52,577 bases of DNA, taken from contig SEIO01000021.1 in NCBI GenBank assembly GCA_004145795.1, positions 1 through 52,577 on the forward strand, given 5' to 3'. The position numbers and the translations under genes were made by a program. Positions 16,363 through 24,560 of the stretch are shown here, one piece after another; positions within the stretch are counted from its first letter, which is position 1, and each line of letters begins with the position of its first letter. The stretch is from Lentibacillus lipolyticus. GTDB taxonomy: Bacteria; Bacillota; Bacilli; Bacillales; Amphibacillaceae. The notes under the pieces are model-generated. The model saw nothing but the letters and a program-made list of their open reading frames with translations, was not told where the DNA came from and made no database searches.

Positions 16363-17197
16363 CCAGCATGAGGCTTTCTAGTTTTTCCCAATCCACATGT
16401 TTTTCCAATTGCCTGGCCAGATGTTCATAAGTAGCATCGTTGTCCGTTGAATGGAACGTATGCGCCCCCGGTGTATCGAATCCCTCCATACTGTCCTCTT
16501 CAGCTAGATCATGATTGACATAAGGGACAACACCCAAAACCGGGATCCCGGTATGGTTCTCCAGCCACTCGCTTCCCGAAGCAAACGACGCAATATTGCC
16601 GCGAAATTTATTAATAACCAACCCTTTTACTCTATTTCTTTCTTCTTGCGTCAGTAATGCCAATGTCCCGACAATACTCGCAAAAGCGCCTCCCCTATCA
16701 ATATCAGCAACCAGGATAACCGGAACATCAGCCATTTCGGCCACAGTCATATTGGCAAGATCACGCTCCTTCAGGTTCATTTCCACAGGACTGCCTGCTC
16801 CTTCGAGAAAAATAAAATCGTACTGCCTGTCCAGTTGATTTAATGCCACTTGAATCGTTTGTCTTGCTTCATTATAATAGGTTTTTTTATAATCTCCACC
16901 ACTGATTGTGTTGATTTTTTCCCCCATCAAGATCACTTCTGTCTGAAAGCTTTCAGATGGCTTTAATACAATTGGATTCATGAAGACAGACGGTGTAAGC
17001 TTAGCCGCCCGGGCTTGCTGGAACTGTGCTATGCTCATTTCCTTCCCGTCTTCCGTTTGGATGGTACGATTGGACATGTTCTGTGCTTTGAATGGGGCAG
17101 CGGAATACCCCTTTTCAGCAAATAAGCGGCACAAAGCAGCTGTGAGCAGACTTTTCCCGACATTTGACGCTGTTCCTTGAATCATAACCCCTTGCAT
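16343..17197 (-). CDS. cobQ: Cobyric acid synthase-like protein lacking the glutaminase domain
   Basis: Cobyric acid synthase (CobQ/CbiP) amidates corrin side chains using ammonia from its C-terminal GATase_3 domain; the family is usually close to 480-510 residues. This protein has 284. The N-terminal ATP-binding domain is complete in appearance: MIQGTASNVGKSLLTAALCR (P-loop), PFKAQNMSNR, FLEGAGSPVEMNL and ADIDRGGAFASIVGTLALL. After LGVVPYVNHDLAEEDS it goes straight into a short tail (YEHLARQLEKHVDWEKL) that resembles the extreme C terminus of full CobQ. The whole glutaminase domain is therefore absent, as though cleanly deleted; cobS starts right after, leaving no room for it. It overlaps cobU by 16 nt. 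Free ammonia as donor, or another role, is possible. Confidence 0.82.
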   Translation of the reverse strand: MQGVMIQGTASNVGKSLLTAALCRLFAEKGYSAAPFKAQNMSNRTIQTEDGKEMSIAQFQQARAAKLTPSVFMNPIVLKPSESFQTEVILMGEKINTISGGDYKKTYYNEARQTIQVALNQLDRQYDFIFLEGAGSPVEMNLKERDLANMTVAEMADVPVILVADIDRGGAFASIVGTLALLTQEERNRVKGLVINKFRGNIASFASGSEWLENHTGIPVLGVVPYVNHDLAEEDSMEGFDTPGAHTFHSTDNDATYEHLARQLEKHVDWEKLESLMLGEQDAS

Positions 17198-17754
17198 GCC
17201 ATGGCTCCTTTCTTGCGGATTGGTATCCCGTTTTCGATTAAATAGGCAGCGTCCGCGTGCTCGACTATTTTTTGATGAACGTTACCGAGTATGTATTGAT
17301 AGTTTTTTGTTAGTGATTCTTCATCAAGGATTCCTTGCGTAACTTCATTGGAAACAACGATGAGCCCCGCAGCAGCTTCCTGGAGACTGGCTATATCCGT
17401 TAAAATATAGTCCAGCGCCTGTTCAGGCTTTTCTATGCGGCATGCAAATAAATAATTGTTTAAAAGTGTTGTCACGCAATCCAGCAGGAGTATATCCTGT
17501 TTCGAAAAATGGTTGGCAAGATCCTGGAGGTGATACGGACATTCCCATGTTTCCCAGCTAACCAAGGCGTTTTCGCGACTTTCCTGGTGGCGGGCAATAC
17601 GTTCCGTCATCTCTTGATCGGAAGGAACGCCACATGCCACATAATGCAGATTTGATGCCAGCTGCTTGCTCCATGCGACGGCCATGCTTTCCGCGTAAGA
17701 ACTTTTTCCGCTCCGGACCCCGCCGGTGACAAAAATCAGTTTCCCTTTTTCCAT
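17182..17754 (-). CDS. cobU: Adenosylcobinamide kinase / adenosylcobinamide-phosphate guanylyltransferase
   Basis: CobU phosphorylates adenosylcobinamide and transfers GMP to give adenosylcobinamide-GDP, the substrate of CobS. The 190-residue protein has an intact P-loop (FVTGGVRSGKSSYAES), a RHQESR region with the nucleotide-accepting type histidine, LLLDCVTTLLNN and LIVVSNEVTQGI, in the expected order and at usual length. It overlaps cobD upstream by 19 nt and the cobQ-like gene downstream by 16 nt, so the three are translationally coupled. Confidence 0.94.
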   Translation of the reverse strand: MEKGKLIFVTGGVRSGKSSYAESMAVAWSKQLASNLHYVACGVPSDQEMTERIARHQESRENALVSWETWECPYHLQDLANHFSKQDILLLDCVTTLLNNYLFACRIEKPEQALDYILTDIASLQEAAAGLIVVSNEVTQGILDEESLTKNYQYILGNVHQKIVEHADAAYLIENGIPIRKKGAMACKGL

Positions 17755-18812
17755 TCGGACAGCGCCTCCATCAATAAATTGTTTTCCGCTTCCTTTTTAA
17801 TCGCGGCACGAAGCCATCCCCCTTCCAGTCCTGGAAAATTATACGTATGCCGGAGAACGAGGCCCTTACGCAATAAATACAGGAACAAATCCTGTTGGTC
17901 GTCCAGCGAAGGGTCTTTAATTAGATAAAAGTTGACAGCTGACGGACTGTGCAGGAAACCTTTTTTCTTGAAGAATGAACATAACCGCTTTCTCTCAGCC
18001 TCTATATACGCTCGGGTTTGTTCGCTGTGCCGTCTATCCTGCAGGCACAGGCTTCCGGCTTGTAAAGCGATGGCGTTGATACTCCAGTGCGGCTGGGTTT
18101 TTCCAATTTTTTCAAGGGTTTTCGGCTGCCCTGCCAAAAATCCCAGGCGCAGTCCGGCAATACGGTACATTTTTGTCAGTGAACGAAGCACCAATAAGAA
18201 TGGTGACTGGCCGGCTTTTTTTATCGACGTGACAGGGTTGGATGAAAAATCATAAAATGCTTCATCGATGATTAACAAGGTTTTTGCCTGTTCACATGCA
18301 GCAATCAGCCAATCGATGGTGGACCTGTCATATTGCACACCTGTCGGGTTATTAGGATGGCAAAAGAATACCGCATCCACTGCTTCTATTTCCTGTTGCA
18401 ATGCTGCTTTCTCCAATTGCCAGTGGGGTGGATGCACGATATGATAAAAAATGGTGCAGCTTTCGTTCTTACAAACAGACGCATATTCGGAAAAAGCGGG
18501 ATGAATAATTAAGACTTTTTTTCCGTGTAGATAACGGGCAATTAACGAAATGAGTTCGGATGCTCCATTTCCAGGCAGTAAATTTGATTCCGCCACACCT
18601 TCATGAACAGCGATAGTCTGTTTCAGTTCAGAGGCTGATGGATCGGGGTAATCCTCTATATCTATCAGCCAGCCTTGCCAGTGGTGTTGGATGGCAGCAG
18701 GTGTGCCTAACGGATTTATATTCGCGCTGAAATCTACTAATTTCGCAGGCTGCTCCATCTCTAAAGCCTTAAACAGATGATCTGGATTAGAACCATGTGC
18801 GGGTAATTGCAT
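17736..18812 (-). CDS. cobD: Threonine-phosphate decarboxylase
   Basis: This class I/II PLP enzyme makes (R)-1-amino-2-propanol O-2-phosphate, the linker that CbiB attaches to cobyric acid. The 358-residue protein has HGSNPDHLF and VDFSANINPLGTP at the N terminus, LLPGNGASELISLIAR, CHPNNPTGVQY, LLIIDEAFYDF, the PLP lysine in LRSLTKMYRIAGLRLGF, and a C-terminal arginine in LRAAIK. A histidinol-phosphate aminotransferase is the close relative, but the SANINPLG start and the position between cbiB and cobU fit CobD. It overlaps cbiB by 26 nt. Confidence 0.92.
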   Translation of the reverse strand: MQLPAHGSNPDHLFKALEMEQPAKLVDFSANINPLGTPAAIQHHWQGWLIDIEDYPDPSASELKQTIAVHEGVAESNLLPGNGASELISLIARYLHGKKVLIIHPAFSEYASVCKNESCTIFYHIVHPPHWQLEKAALQQEIEAVDAVFFCHPNNPTGVQYDRSTIDWLIAACEQAKTLLIIDEAFYDFSSNPVTSIKKAGQSPFLLVLRSLTKMYRIAGLRLGFLAGQPKTLEKIGKTQPHWSINAIALQAGSLCLQDRRHSEQTRAYIEAERKRLCSFFKKKGFLHSPSAVNFYLIKDPSLDDQQDLFLYLLRKGLVLRHTYNFPGLEGGWLRAAIKKEAENNLLMEALSEWKKGN

Positions 18813-19752
18813 AACATCCTCCCCCTATCCATAACAGGATTAAAAAGATGCTGACTGCGCGTTCCATGATAGTGATGGCTGCTGGAATATGCGCTTGCTG
18901 CAAGCTCCTTTGTCCGCGCCCCATAACGGCCCGTTCCGACTTAACGCCCTGGTAATAATTCGCCCCACCCAACTGAATGCCTAGGAGGAGAGCAACGGCC
19001 GCTTCCCCCCAGCCGCTATTTGGGCTTGGATGCTTAGCTGCCTCTGCTTTCAACGCGTGAATCCCCTGACTCTTCGTTAGGAAAGGAGACGGGTAAACCG
19101 CAATCATACAAACACCAGTGATGCGGCTTGGAATCCAATTAACAACGTCATCAAACCGGGCAGATGCCCAGCCAAATTGACTATAGCGTTCATTGTTGTA
19201 CCCAACCATCGAATCACATGTATTCACAGCACGATAGACCATCGCCAAAGGAGCACCACCGATAAGTGCCCAGAACAATGGAGCCGTAATCCCGTCACTG
19301 ATATTTTCGGCAACGGTTTCGACAGTTGCTCTGGTAATCCCACTTTCGTTCAAGGTTTGCGTATCCCGGCCGACAATCATTGAAACCCGCTTCCTTGCGG
19401 TTGTCATATCTCCTTCTTTTAATGGCTGATAAACGCTCATCGCAGCTTTTTTTAAATCGTTTTGGGCAATCGTTGTTGCAATGATCACCGATTCGGCAGC
19501 GATTCCAGCTAGGACGTGCATGTGGTACGCTCCCCACACAATCAGACAGGTTACAGAAAAGACGGTTGCTACAATAACGACTAACAGAAGAACGCCTTTA
19601 GCCTTTTGTCGGACCCCTTTATTCAAATGATGGTCCAGCGAGGTAATGAATGCGCCCATCCAACGTACCGGATGCGGCCAGGACGGTGGATCGCCAATGA
19701 TTCGGTCTATCAAAAAGGCTAGTGTGATACTGGCTAAATGATGAATAAGCAT
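18787..19752 (-). CDS. cbiB: Adenosylcobinamide-phosphate synthase CbiB
   Basis: CbiB couples aminopropanol phosphate to adenosylcobyric acid. The 321-residue integral membrane protein shows the family landmarks LIDRIIGDPPSWPHPVRWMG, IVGRDTQTLNESGITRATVE, TVAENISDGITAPLFWALIGG, YRAVNTCDSMVGYNNERY and GWASARFDDVVNWIPSRIT. It follows the btuD-cbiZ fusion by 3 nt. With CbiZ making cobyric acid from salvaged cobinamide, CbiB would regenerate the nucleotide-loop side with the cell's own linker. Confidence 0.95.
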   Translation of the reverse strand: MLIHHLASITLAFLIDRIIGDPPSWPHPVRWMGAFITSLDHHLNKGVRQKAKGVLLLVVIVATVFSVTCLIVWGAYHMHVLAGIAAESVIIATTIAQNDLKKAAMSVYQPLKEGDMTTARKRVSMIVGRDTQTLNESGITRATVETVAENISDGITAPLFWALIGGAPLAMVYRAVNTCDSMVGYNNERYSQFGWASARFDDVVNWIPSRITGVCMIAVYPSPFLTKSQGIHALKAEAAKHPSPNSGWGEAAVALLLGIQLGGANYYQGVKSERAVMGRGQRSLQQAHIPAAITIMERAVSIFLILLWIGGGCYAITRTWF

Positions 19753-19755
19753 GGT

Positions 19756-21213
19756 TCACCCCGCTTGGTAACGCTGAATAGCTTTTTTGGTTTCGGCATA
19801 AACACTCTTTCCAATCAATTGGCCGAGTTCTGTTGCCGTTCCTGCATATGGTAACGTTTCGCCCTGCTGCGTGGCTGCTACCAAAATACTGTCTGTAGAC
19901 GTACCTGTCGCGATGGTGCCTGTCGTTTCATCTTTAATGCCCAGTTCCCGTAATGCCTGGGCTTTTGCTTCTGTCGCCGTCATGATTGCCTGGATAAACG
20001 CATCTTCGGTTACGTACCCGTTGACAAACAACCATATATTGATGGTGCCCTGAACTGCGGGACGTGTCTGGCCGGCTGCTCGTGCACTGTCGGTTGCATT
20101 GCCTGTCCCCGCTGTTACGACAGTGAAGACAGAGATATAATCATTTTCCCAAACACCGTAAGCAGCATCTTCCATTTGGACCGCCGTCATCATGCCTACT
20201 GTACGCGACGTATCAAATCCATTCCTTTCAAGATAATCCCGCATCTCCCCTTCAGGATCGGAACAGTTATAATCACAGAGAACATGGCGATTCACGAAAT
20301 CACGGTGCCAGCCGATGCCAGCCCCACACACCCCCGATGATATTGTCCGCAACGGGATAGGGGCGGTCAGGGTAATATGTTCCGGTCGAATGTCCAACAT
20401 GGATGGGCCAATCGTTACTTCTTCTGTGGTTTCTGCTTCATCAGGAAGCAAATACATTTGCGGTTTAGCGACTTCCGGATGCGGATGCTTTTTCACTTCT
20501 GCCTGGTATACTTCCTGGATCAAGTCTTCTGTCAGCACGCCATCAGGTGTAGCTAAAGCCCGCTCCCGACCCTCGTGCAGCAATAACAGCCGGTCACAGT
20601 ACAAGCTGGCAAGATTGAGATCATGAAAAATAGAAACAACGGTTAGCCCCTCTTGTTCCGCTCCTTTTTTCAATAAATCCAGTAAATTTTTTTGATAGGC
20701 CAGATCCAGGTGGTTGGTCGGCTCGTCAAGCAGCAACAGATTCGGCTGCTGGGCCAACGCCTGAGCCAGAAACACCCGCTGCTGCTCCCCGCCCGATAAC
20801 TCCTGCACTGCCTCATGTTTGAATGCCGTAATATTCGTTTGCGCCATAACAGTCTGAAGTACGTGTTCATCTTCGGGGGTCCACGTCTGAAAAAATCCCT
20901 CGTGATGGGCATACCGTCCAAGCGCGACCGTCTCCCTGACCGTATAGGAAAACGTATGGGCTGTAAGCTGAGGCAAAACAGCCATTTTCTTCGCTAGTGC
21001 TTTTCGTGAAAAATGACGGATGTTTTGGTTATTCAGCTGAATGGAACCGGACATACAAGGGATCAACCCGCTGATCATTTTCATGAGTGTCGTTTTGCCG
21101 CTTCCATTCGGCCCTAAAATACCAAAAAATTCGCCCGGCGAAACGGAAAAATGAATATCCTGAACAACCGGCTGCCCGTCATAGCCGCCGGATACATGAT
21201 CCAGATTCAGCAT
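19756..21213 (-). CDS. BtuD-CbiZ fusion: corrinoid ABC ATPase with adenosylcobinamide amidohydrolase
   Basis: The 485-residue protein joins two functions. Residues 1-250 are an ABC ATPase of the iron/B12 uptake type (Walker A GPNGSGKTT, Q-loop region, signature LSGGEQQRVFLAQAL, Walker B LLLLDEPTNHLDL, H-loop FHDLNLA). After a linker, residues of about 270-485 form a CbiZ domain (SSGVCGAGIGWHRDFVNRHV, FVNGYVTEDAFIQAIMTATE, TGTSTDSILVA, GTATELGQLIGKSVYAE). CbiZ cleaves the aminopropanol side chain of adenosylcobinamide, giving adenosylcobyric acid. The fusion ties import energy to the first salvage step. It lies between btuC and cbiB. Confidence 0.92.
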   Translation of the reverse strand: MLNLDHVSGGYDGQPVVQDIHFSVSPGEFFGILGPNGSGKTTLMKMISGLIPCMSGSIQLNNQNIRHFSRKALAKKMAVLPQLTAHTFSYTVRETVALGRYAHHEGFFQTWTPEDEHVLQTVMAQTNITAFKHEAVQELSGGEQQRVFLAQALAQQPNLLLLDEPTNHLDLAYQKNLLDLLKKGAEQEGLTVVSIFHDLNLASLYCDRLLLLHEGRERALATPDGVLTEDLIQEVYQAEVKKHPHPEVAKPQMYLLPDEAETTEEVTIGPSMLDIRPEHITLTAPIPLRTISSGVCGAGIGWHRDFVNRHVLCDYNCSDPEGEMRDYLERNGFDTSRTVGMMTAVQMEDAAYGVWENDYISVFTVVTAGTGNATDSARAAGQTRPAVQGTINIWLFVNGYVTEDAFIQAIMTATEAKAQALRELGIKDETTGTIATGTSTDSILVAATQQGETLPYAGTATELGQLIGKSVYAETKKAIQRYQAG

Positions 21214-21246
21214 GACAGCACCCCCTTCCTATTTCTTGTCGTGTGA

Positions 21247-21327
21247 GTTTGGGCCCGGGTCGCGTGACTTTCTCGATTTTCGCGCGAGTTTGGCCCAAGA
21301 CGCGCGACTTTCTCGATTTTCGCGCGA
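21247..21327. repeat. Two-unit tandem repeat, about 41 nt, in the btuC-btuD gap
   Basis: Two adjacent units (21247-21287 and 21288-21327) both contain GACTTTCTCGATTTTCGCGC preceded by GTTTGG and a GCG-rich stretch. Each unit has two half-repeats related to GCGCGACTTT and GCGCGAGTTT. The length and two-half design recall the 42-nt family elsewhere in the window, although the base composition is far more G+C-rich. It fills the only large gap within the operon and ends 2 nt before the btuC stop codon. Confidence 0.7.
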
Positions 21328-21329
21328 AT

Positions 21330-22376
21330 TCACGCATTTTTTCGCTGCTTCATTAAAATGACCGCAAATACTGGTGCCCCAATTAATGCCGTGATCACGC
21401 CAATCGGCAGAATGGTTGGTGAAATAATGGTTCGTGAAATAAGGTCCGTCAGCATTAAAAAGCCAGCCCCGGTCAAAATGGATAATGGGAGAAGGTGAAC
21501 ATGATCTGGCCCCCATAAACGTCTTGTTAAGTGGGGGATTACCAAGCCGACAAAACCAATCGCACCGGAAACCGCCACAGCCGCGCCAGTCAGTATCGAC
21601 CCAGCTACAAGGATCACTAACTTCCGCCTCTCGACATCCACACCAAGATGCTGTGCCCGCTCTTCCCCAAATGACATTGCATTCAACTCGCGGCTGTTCA
21701 TTAACAGCAACAAAGAGCCCACGATAAAAAATGGAACAATAATCCCAATGTGGCTCCATCCCCGCATGGACACACTGCCAAGCAGCCAACCCATAATTTG
21801 TTGCAGTTCATCACCCGTCAAGGCAATGATCAAAGATATAAGCGAACCCAAAAAGGAACTGAAAATAATACCCGTTAAAATAATCGTTTCCACCCGCATC
21901 GTTCGGTCCACTCTTCTGGCGAAAAACAATACAAGTAAAATAGTCAATAAAGCGGCCGCTATACTGATGACCGGCAGCGTGTAAAATCCAAGCAAAGGAA
22001 TGGAAATGTTAAAAAACAATGTCGTAACAGCTCCAACAGAAGCACCGGAAGAGACACCTAAAATATACGGATCGGCCAACGGGTTCCTTAATAGACCCTG
22101 GAAAGCCGCTCCGGCAATCGCAAGAGAGGCTCCAACAAATCCGGCAAGAAGCACCCTGGGCAGCCGAATTTGTGAAACAATAGTCACATACATCGAATCG
22201 ACCTGATCAGCTATCGGTAAGCGAAAAACGTGTGCACCAATAATTTTGACGATATCTGAAACAGGAACAGCTACACTGCCAACAGATATAGCCGTTAACA
22301 TTGCTATCACAAGGAAGGCGAGTGCCAATGCATAAGCAAATGCATCATTACTCTTCAAAAAGTTCCGGATAGACAA
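21330..22376 (-). CDS. btuC: Corrinoid ABC transporter permease BtuC (FecCD family)
   Basis: This membrane permease works with the BtuF lipoprotein and the BtuD-CbiZ ATPase. It has about ten membrane segments and FecCD landmarks: SQIRLPRVLLAGFVGASLAIAG split over the second helix, FQGLLRNPLADPYILGVSSG, MGWLLGSVSMRGW, and GFVGLVIPHLTRRLWG near the C terminus. The start is uncertain. An in-frame ATG at 22397 has no ribosome site of its own, whereas a TTG at 22376 lies ten bases after AAAGGAG and is used here. Either way it begins inside the end of btuF. Confidence 0.88.
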   Translation of the reverse strand: MSIRNFLKSNDAFAYALALAFLVIAMLTAISVGSVAVPVSDIVKIIGAHVFRLPIADQVDSMYVTIVSQIRLPRVLLAGFVGASLAIAGAAFQGLLRNPLADPYILGVSSGASVGAVTTLFFNISIPLLGFYTLPVISIAAALLTILLVLFFARRVDRTMRVETIILTGIIFSSFLGSLISLIIALTGDELQQIMGWLLGSVSMRGWSHIGIIVPFFIVGSLLLLMNSRELNAMSFGEERAQHLGVDVERRKLVILVAGSILTGAAVAVSGAIGFVGLVIPHLTRRLWGPDHVHLLPLSILTGAGFLMLTDLISRTIISPTILPIGVITALIGAPVFAVILMKQRKNA

Positions 22377-23334
22377 CTTTAGCAATCTCCTTTGCACCTT
22401 CCACTAACCGTGGCCCCGGACGGCTGACAAGGTCGGAATGGACATCAAAAACCTGCTCATTCGCTACCGCATTGACGCCACCCCAACCAGCACGGTTCAT
22501 CACTTGTTCTACAGGATTGTCCTCATAGTGCCCATACGTCGTTATAATAACATCGGGATTCAGTTCCACAATCGACTCAGGATCAATCTTCACCCAGCCG
22601 TCCAGTTCTTTTGCTGCATTATTTGCATGGACAACCTCCAGCAAAGCATCAAAAAATGTATTTTGGCCTGCTGTGAAAATTTCCGGTGCAGGTGCCACTT
22701 CAAAGAAGACAGACTTCCGTTCATCATCGCTGATTGCCGACGTCTTTTCACGCAGTGCAGCAAACTCCTCTTTCATGTTGCTGACAATACCTTCTGCCTC
22801 TTTTTCTGTACCAGTAATTTGCCCAATCTGCTCAATGGCTTTGTACGTCCCCTTAATACTCTGCGCGTCATGAACAACAAACACATGGATACCAGCATCC
22901 TGAAGCTGTTGTAATGCTTCTTTGGAGTTATGCGCACTGGAAGCATGGGCAAGCACAAGGTCCGGCTTCAGGCTAAGAATCACTTCCAGATTCAGCTCCA
23001 TCCCGCCTATTCGCTCTTTTTCCTTCACTTCTTCCGGATAATTATCATGATCGGAAACACCGACGATTTCATCTCCCAATCCAAGTGCAAAAGCAATTTC
23101 CGTATTACTCGGAATTAAAGAAACGATCCGCTCTGGTTTTTCATCAATCGTCATTTCATTATCAAGCGCGTCTGTTACTGTTAACGGAAAAGCAGATTCC
23201 TCTTTCTCCGTTTGCTCCGTGTTTTCAGCTGTGTTCTCAGGCTCTTTTTCTGAATCGGAACCACCAGAACTGCATCCGACCAGCAGACCGAATGCAAGCA
23301 TAACGAATAGAAATATTGATAAAATCTTTTTCAC
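22348..23334 (-). CDS. btuF: Corrinoid-binding lipoprotein BtuF
   Basis: The 328-residue protein has a lipoprotein signal (MKKILSIFLFVMLAFGLLVG followed by the lipobox cysteine and SSGGS). A helical-backbone periplasmic-binding domain of the BtuF/FhuD type follows: ERIVSLIPSNTEIAFALGLG, VGVSDHDNYPEE, LVLAHASSAHNSKEALQQL, and NPDVIITTYGHY. It is the first gene after the cobalamin riboswitch, and its family binds cobalamin or cobinamide at the outer face of the membrane. A siderophore binder is excluded by the riboswitch and downstream genes. Confidence 0.93.
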   Translation of the reverse strand: MKKILSIFLFVMLAFGLLVGCSSGGSDSEKEPENTAENTEQTEKEESAFPLTVTDALDNEMTIDEKPERIVSLIPSNTEIAFALGLGDEIVGVSDHDNYPEEVKEKERIGGMELNLEVILSLKPDLVLAHASSAHNSKEALQQLQDAGIHVFVVHDAQSIKGTYKAIEQIGQITGTEKEAEGIVSNMKEEFAALREKTSAISDDERKSVFFEVAPAPEIFTAGQNTFFDALLEVVHANNAAKELDGWVKIDPESIVELNPDVIITTYGHYEDNPVEQVMNRAGWGGVNAVANEQVFDVHSDLVSRPGPRLVEGAKEIAKVVYPELFEE

Positions 23335-23365
23335 TTTTAATACCCCCTGGTGTATTTAAGGCAAA

Positions 23366-23396
23366 TAAAAAAACATCTTCACGAGAAATGAAGATG
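23366..23396 (-). terminator. Terminator arm of the cobalamin riboswitch
   Basis: On the minus strand CATCTTCA pairs with TGAAGATG around a 7-nt loop, followed by seven T residues, 32 nt before the btuF start. It is the likely off-state terminator of the B12 riboswitch. Confidence 0.85.
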
Positions 23397-23470
23397 GCTA
23401 TGTAAAAGAGCAGTCATGTAAACCTGTCCCTTTACACCTTCCTATTCCCCGTAGGCTTTGGTGCACAAAA

Positions 23471-23645
23471 GGTAACAGGCAGGTCTCCTGGCTCATGGTC
23501 ATCACTTGCTGTACCTTCCCATACATTCACCTGTACAGTGGTCATTACAGCTCGCTCGCAAATACAGTGGCGGGACCGCGTTGGACTTTCACCAACTTCC
23601 CTATTAAGATTTCGTAAACAGAAATCACCTGTACCCTAAACTATT
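23471..23645 (-). promoter_or_regulatory. Cobalamin (AdoCbl) riboswitch
   Basis: The minus strand shows AATAGGGAAGTTGGTGAAA, GTCCAACGCGGTCCC, the B12-box GCCACTG (23571-23565) and a 3' block GAGCCAGGAGACCTGCC, all in the order of the class. With the terminator at 23366 it forms a transcriptional off-switch. Corrinoid sufficiency should shut down all eleven genes from btuF to cblS. Confidence 0.95.
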
Positions 23646-23776
23646 AGGTTATTCGCTGACTCTAATTATACATAAAGCAGCAAAATCTGTCACGATTCTT
23701 TGCTGTTTCATCTATTAGATGAGTGACCGAACAAGGCTCCATTGCGGAGAAAAAGGTTCTCATCTGGGGTATCACA

Positions 23777-23810
23777 ATAAAAAAGGAACCAGAATAATCA
23801 TTCCGATTCC
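23777..23810 (-). terminator. Terminator of lutABC
   Basis: On the minus strand GGAATCGGAAT pairs with ATTCTGGTTCC (9 of 11 pairs), followed by TTTTTTATTG. It lies about 45 nt after the lutC stop. Confidence 0.7.
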
Positions 23811-23852
23811 CGTCTTTAGCCCTTTTTCCGCAAACTCAACATCTACATTTCC

Positions 23853-24560
23853 TCAATCATCCACCACAATATACGTCACCTCAACAGGGCCATGCACACC
23901 TACAATCAGGTTCATTTCAATATCCGCGCTATTGCTCGGGCCTGACACAAAGCTGACACATGACGCCACATCGTTACCGGCTTCATTTGCTTCATGAATC
24001 TGTTTGGTTGCCTGCGTCAATCTTGGCACAATCGTGCTTTTGGGAATAATGGCGATATAGTTTCTGGGCATTAAACTAATAGCGCGGCCATTATATTTAT
24101 TGTTAAAAAGTGTAACCGTCCCGGATTCTGCCAGGGTAATATCGCTAAATGTAATCCCGACATCCGCTCGCTCGGCAACAGCCTGGTTTCCTTTTCCTTC
24201 TTTTTCATCCCATAAATGAACCTCAAGCCCGTCATCCTGTATGCTTTGATAAAAGTCATGCAAGCCATAATCAGCATTACGCGGATCACTGGATGCGACG
24301 ATAGTTTTACCCGCGTATCCTTCCACCGTTTCTTTTAAAACAGCCGCCAGCCCGGTCCGATCTGTTCTTTTAAATTCCGTATGAATGACCGCACAATGTT
24401 TTTCCAATACATCGACCAGTTCATCCTGTGATAATCCGCTTAGTACCTCGTCTTGTGGTTGCACACTCCATTCGGGGCGTTCAACTCCCTCTGTTCTGCG
24501 CGGCCGATGTAAATTGGCTGTCACATTGTTCAAAAAGGATTCCCTGTTCATAATGGTCAT
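23853..24560 (-). CDS. lutC: Lactate utilization protein C
   Basis: LutC is a LUD-domain subunit of the LutABC L-lactate oxidation complex. The 235-residue protein shows VGITFSDITLAESGTVTLF, RAISLMPRNYIAIIPKSTIV, and a SGPSNSADIEMNLIVGVHGP block near the C terminus, the LUD family signature. It has no iron-sulfur motif, as expected. Its ATG overlaps the lutB stop by one base (TGATG) and GGAGG lies ahead, so translation is coupled. Confidence 0.94.
   Translation of the reverse strand: MTIMNRESFLNNVTANLHRPRRTEGVERPEWSVQPQDEVLSGLSQDELVDVLEKHCAVIHTEFKRTDRTGLAAVLKETVEGYAGKTIVASSDPRNADYGLHDFYQSIQDDGLEVHLWDEKEGKGNQAVAERADVGITFSDITLAESGTVTLFNNKYNGRAISLMPRNYIAIIPKSTIVPRLTQATKQIHEANEAGNDVASCVSFVSGPSNSADIEMNLIVGVHGPVEVTYIVVDD

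Noticed and set aside
21229-21789. 186-residue frame overlapping the end of btuC
   Set aside because: It is another frame of btuC and of the 41-nt repeats. Its Trp/Cys/Arg-rich composition fits a shadow frame.
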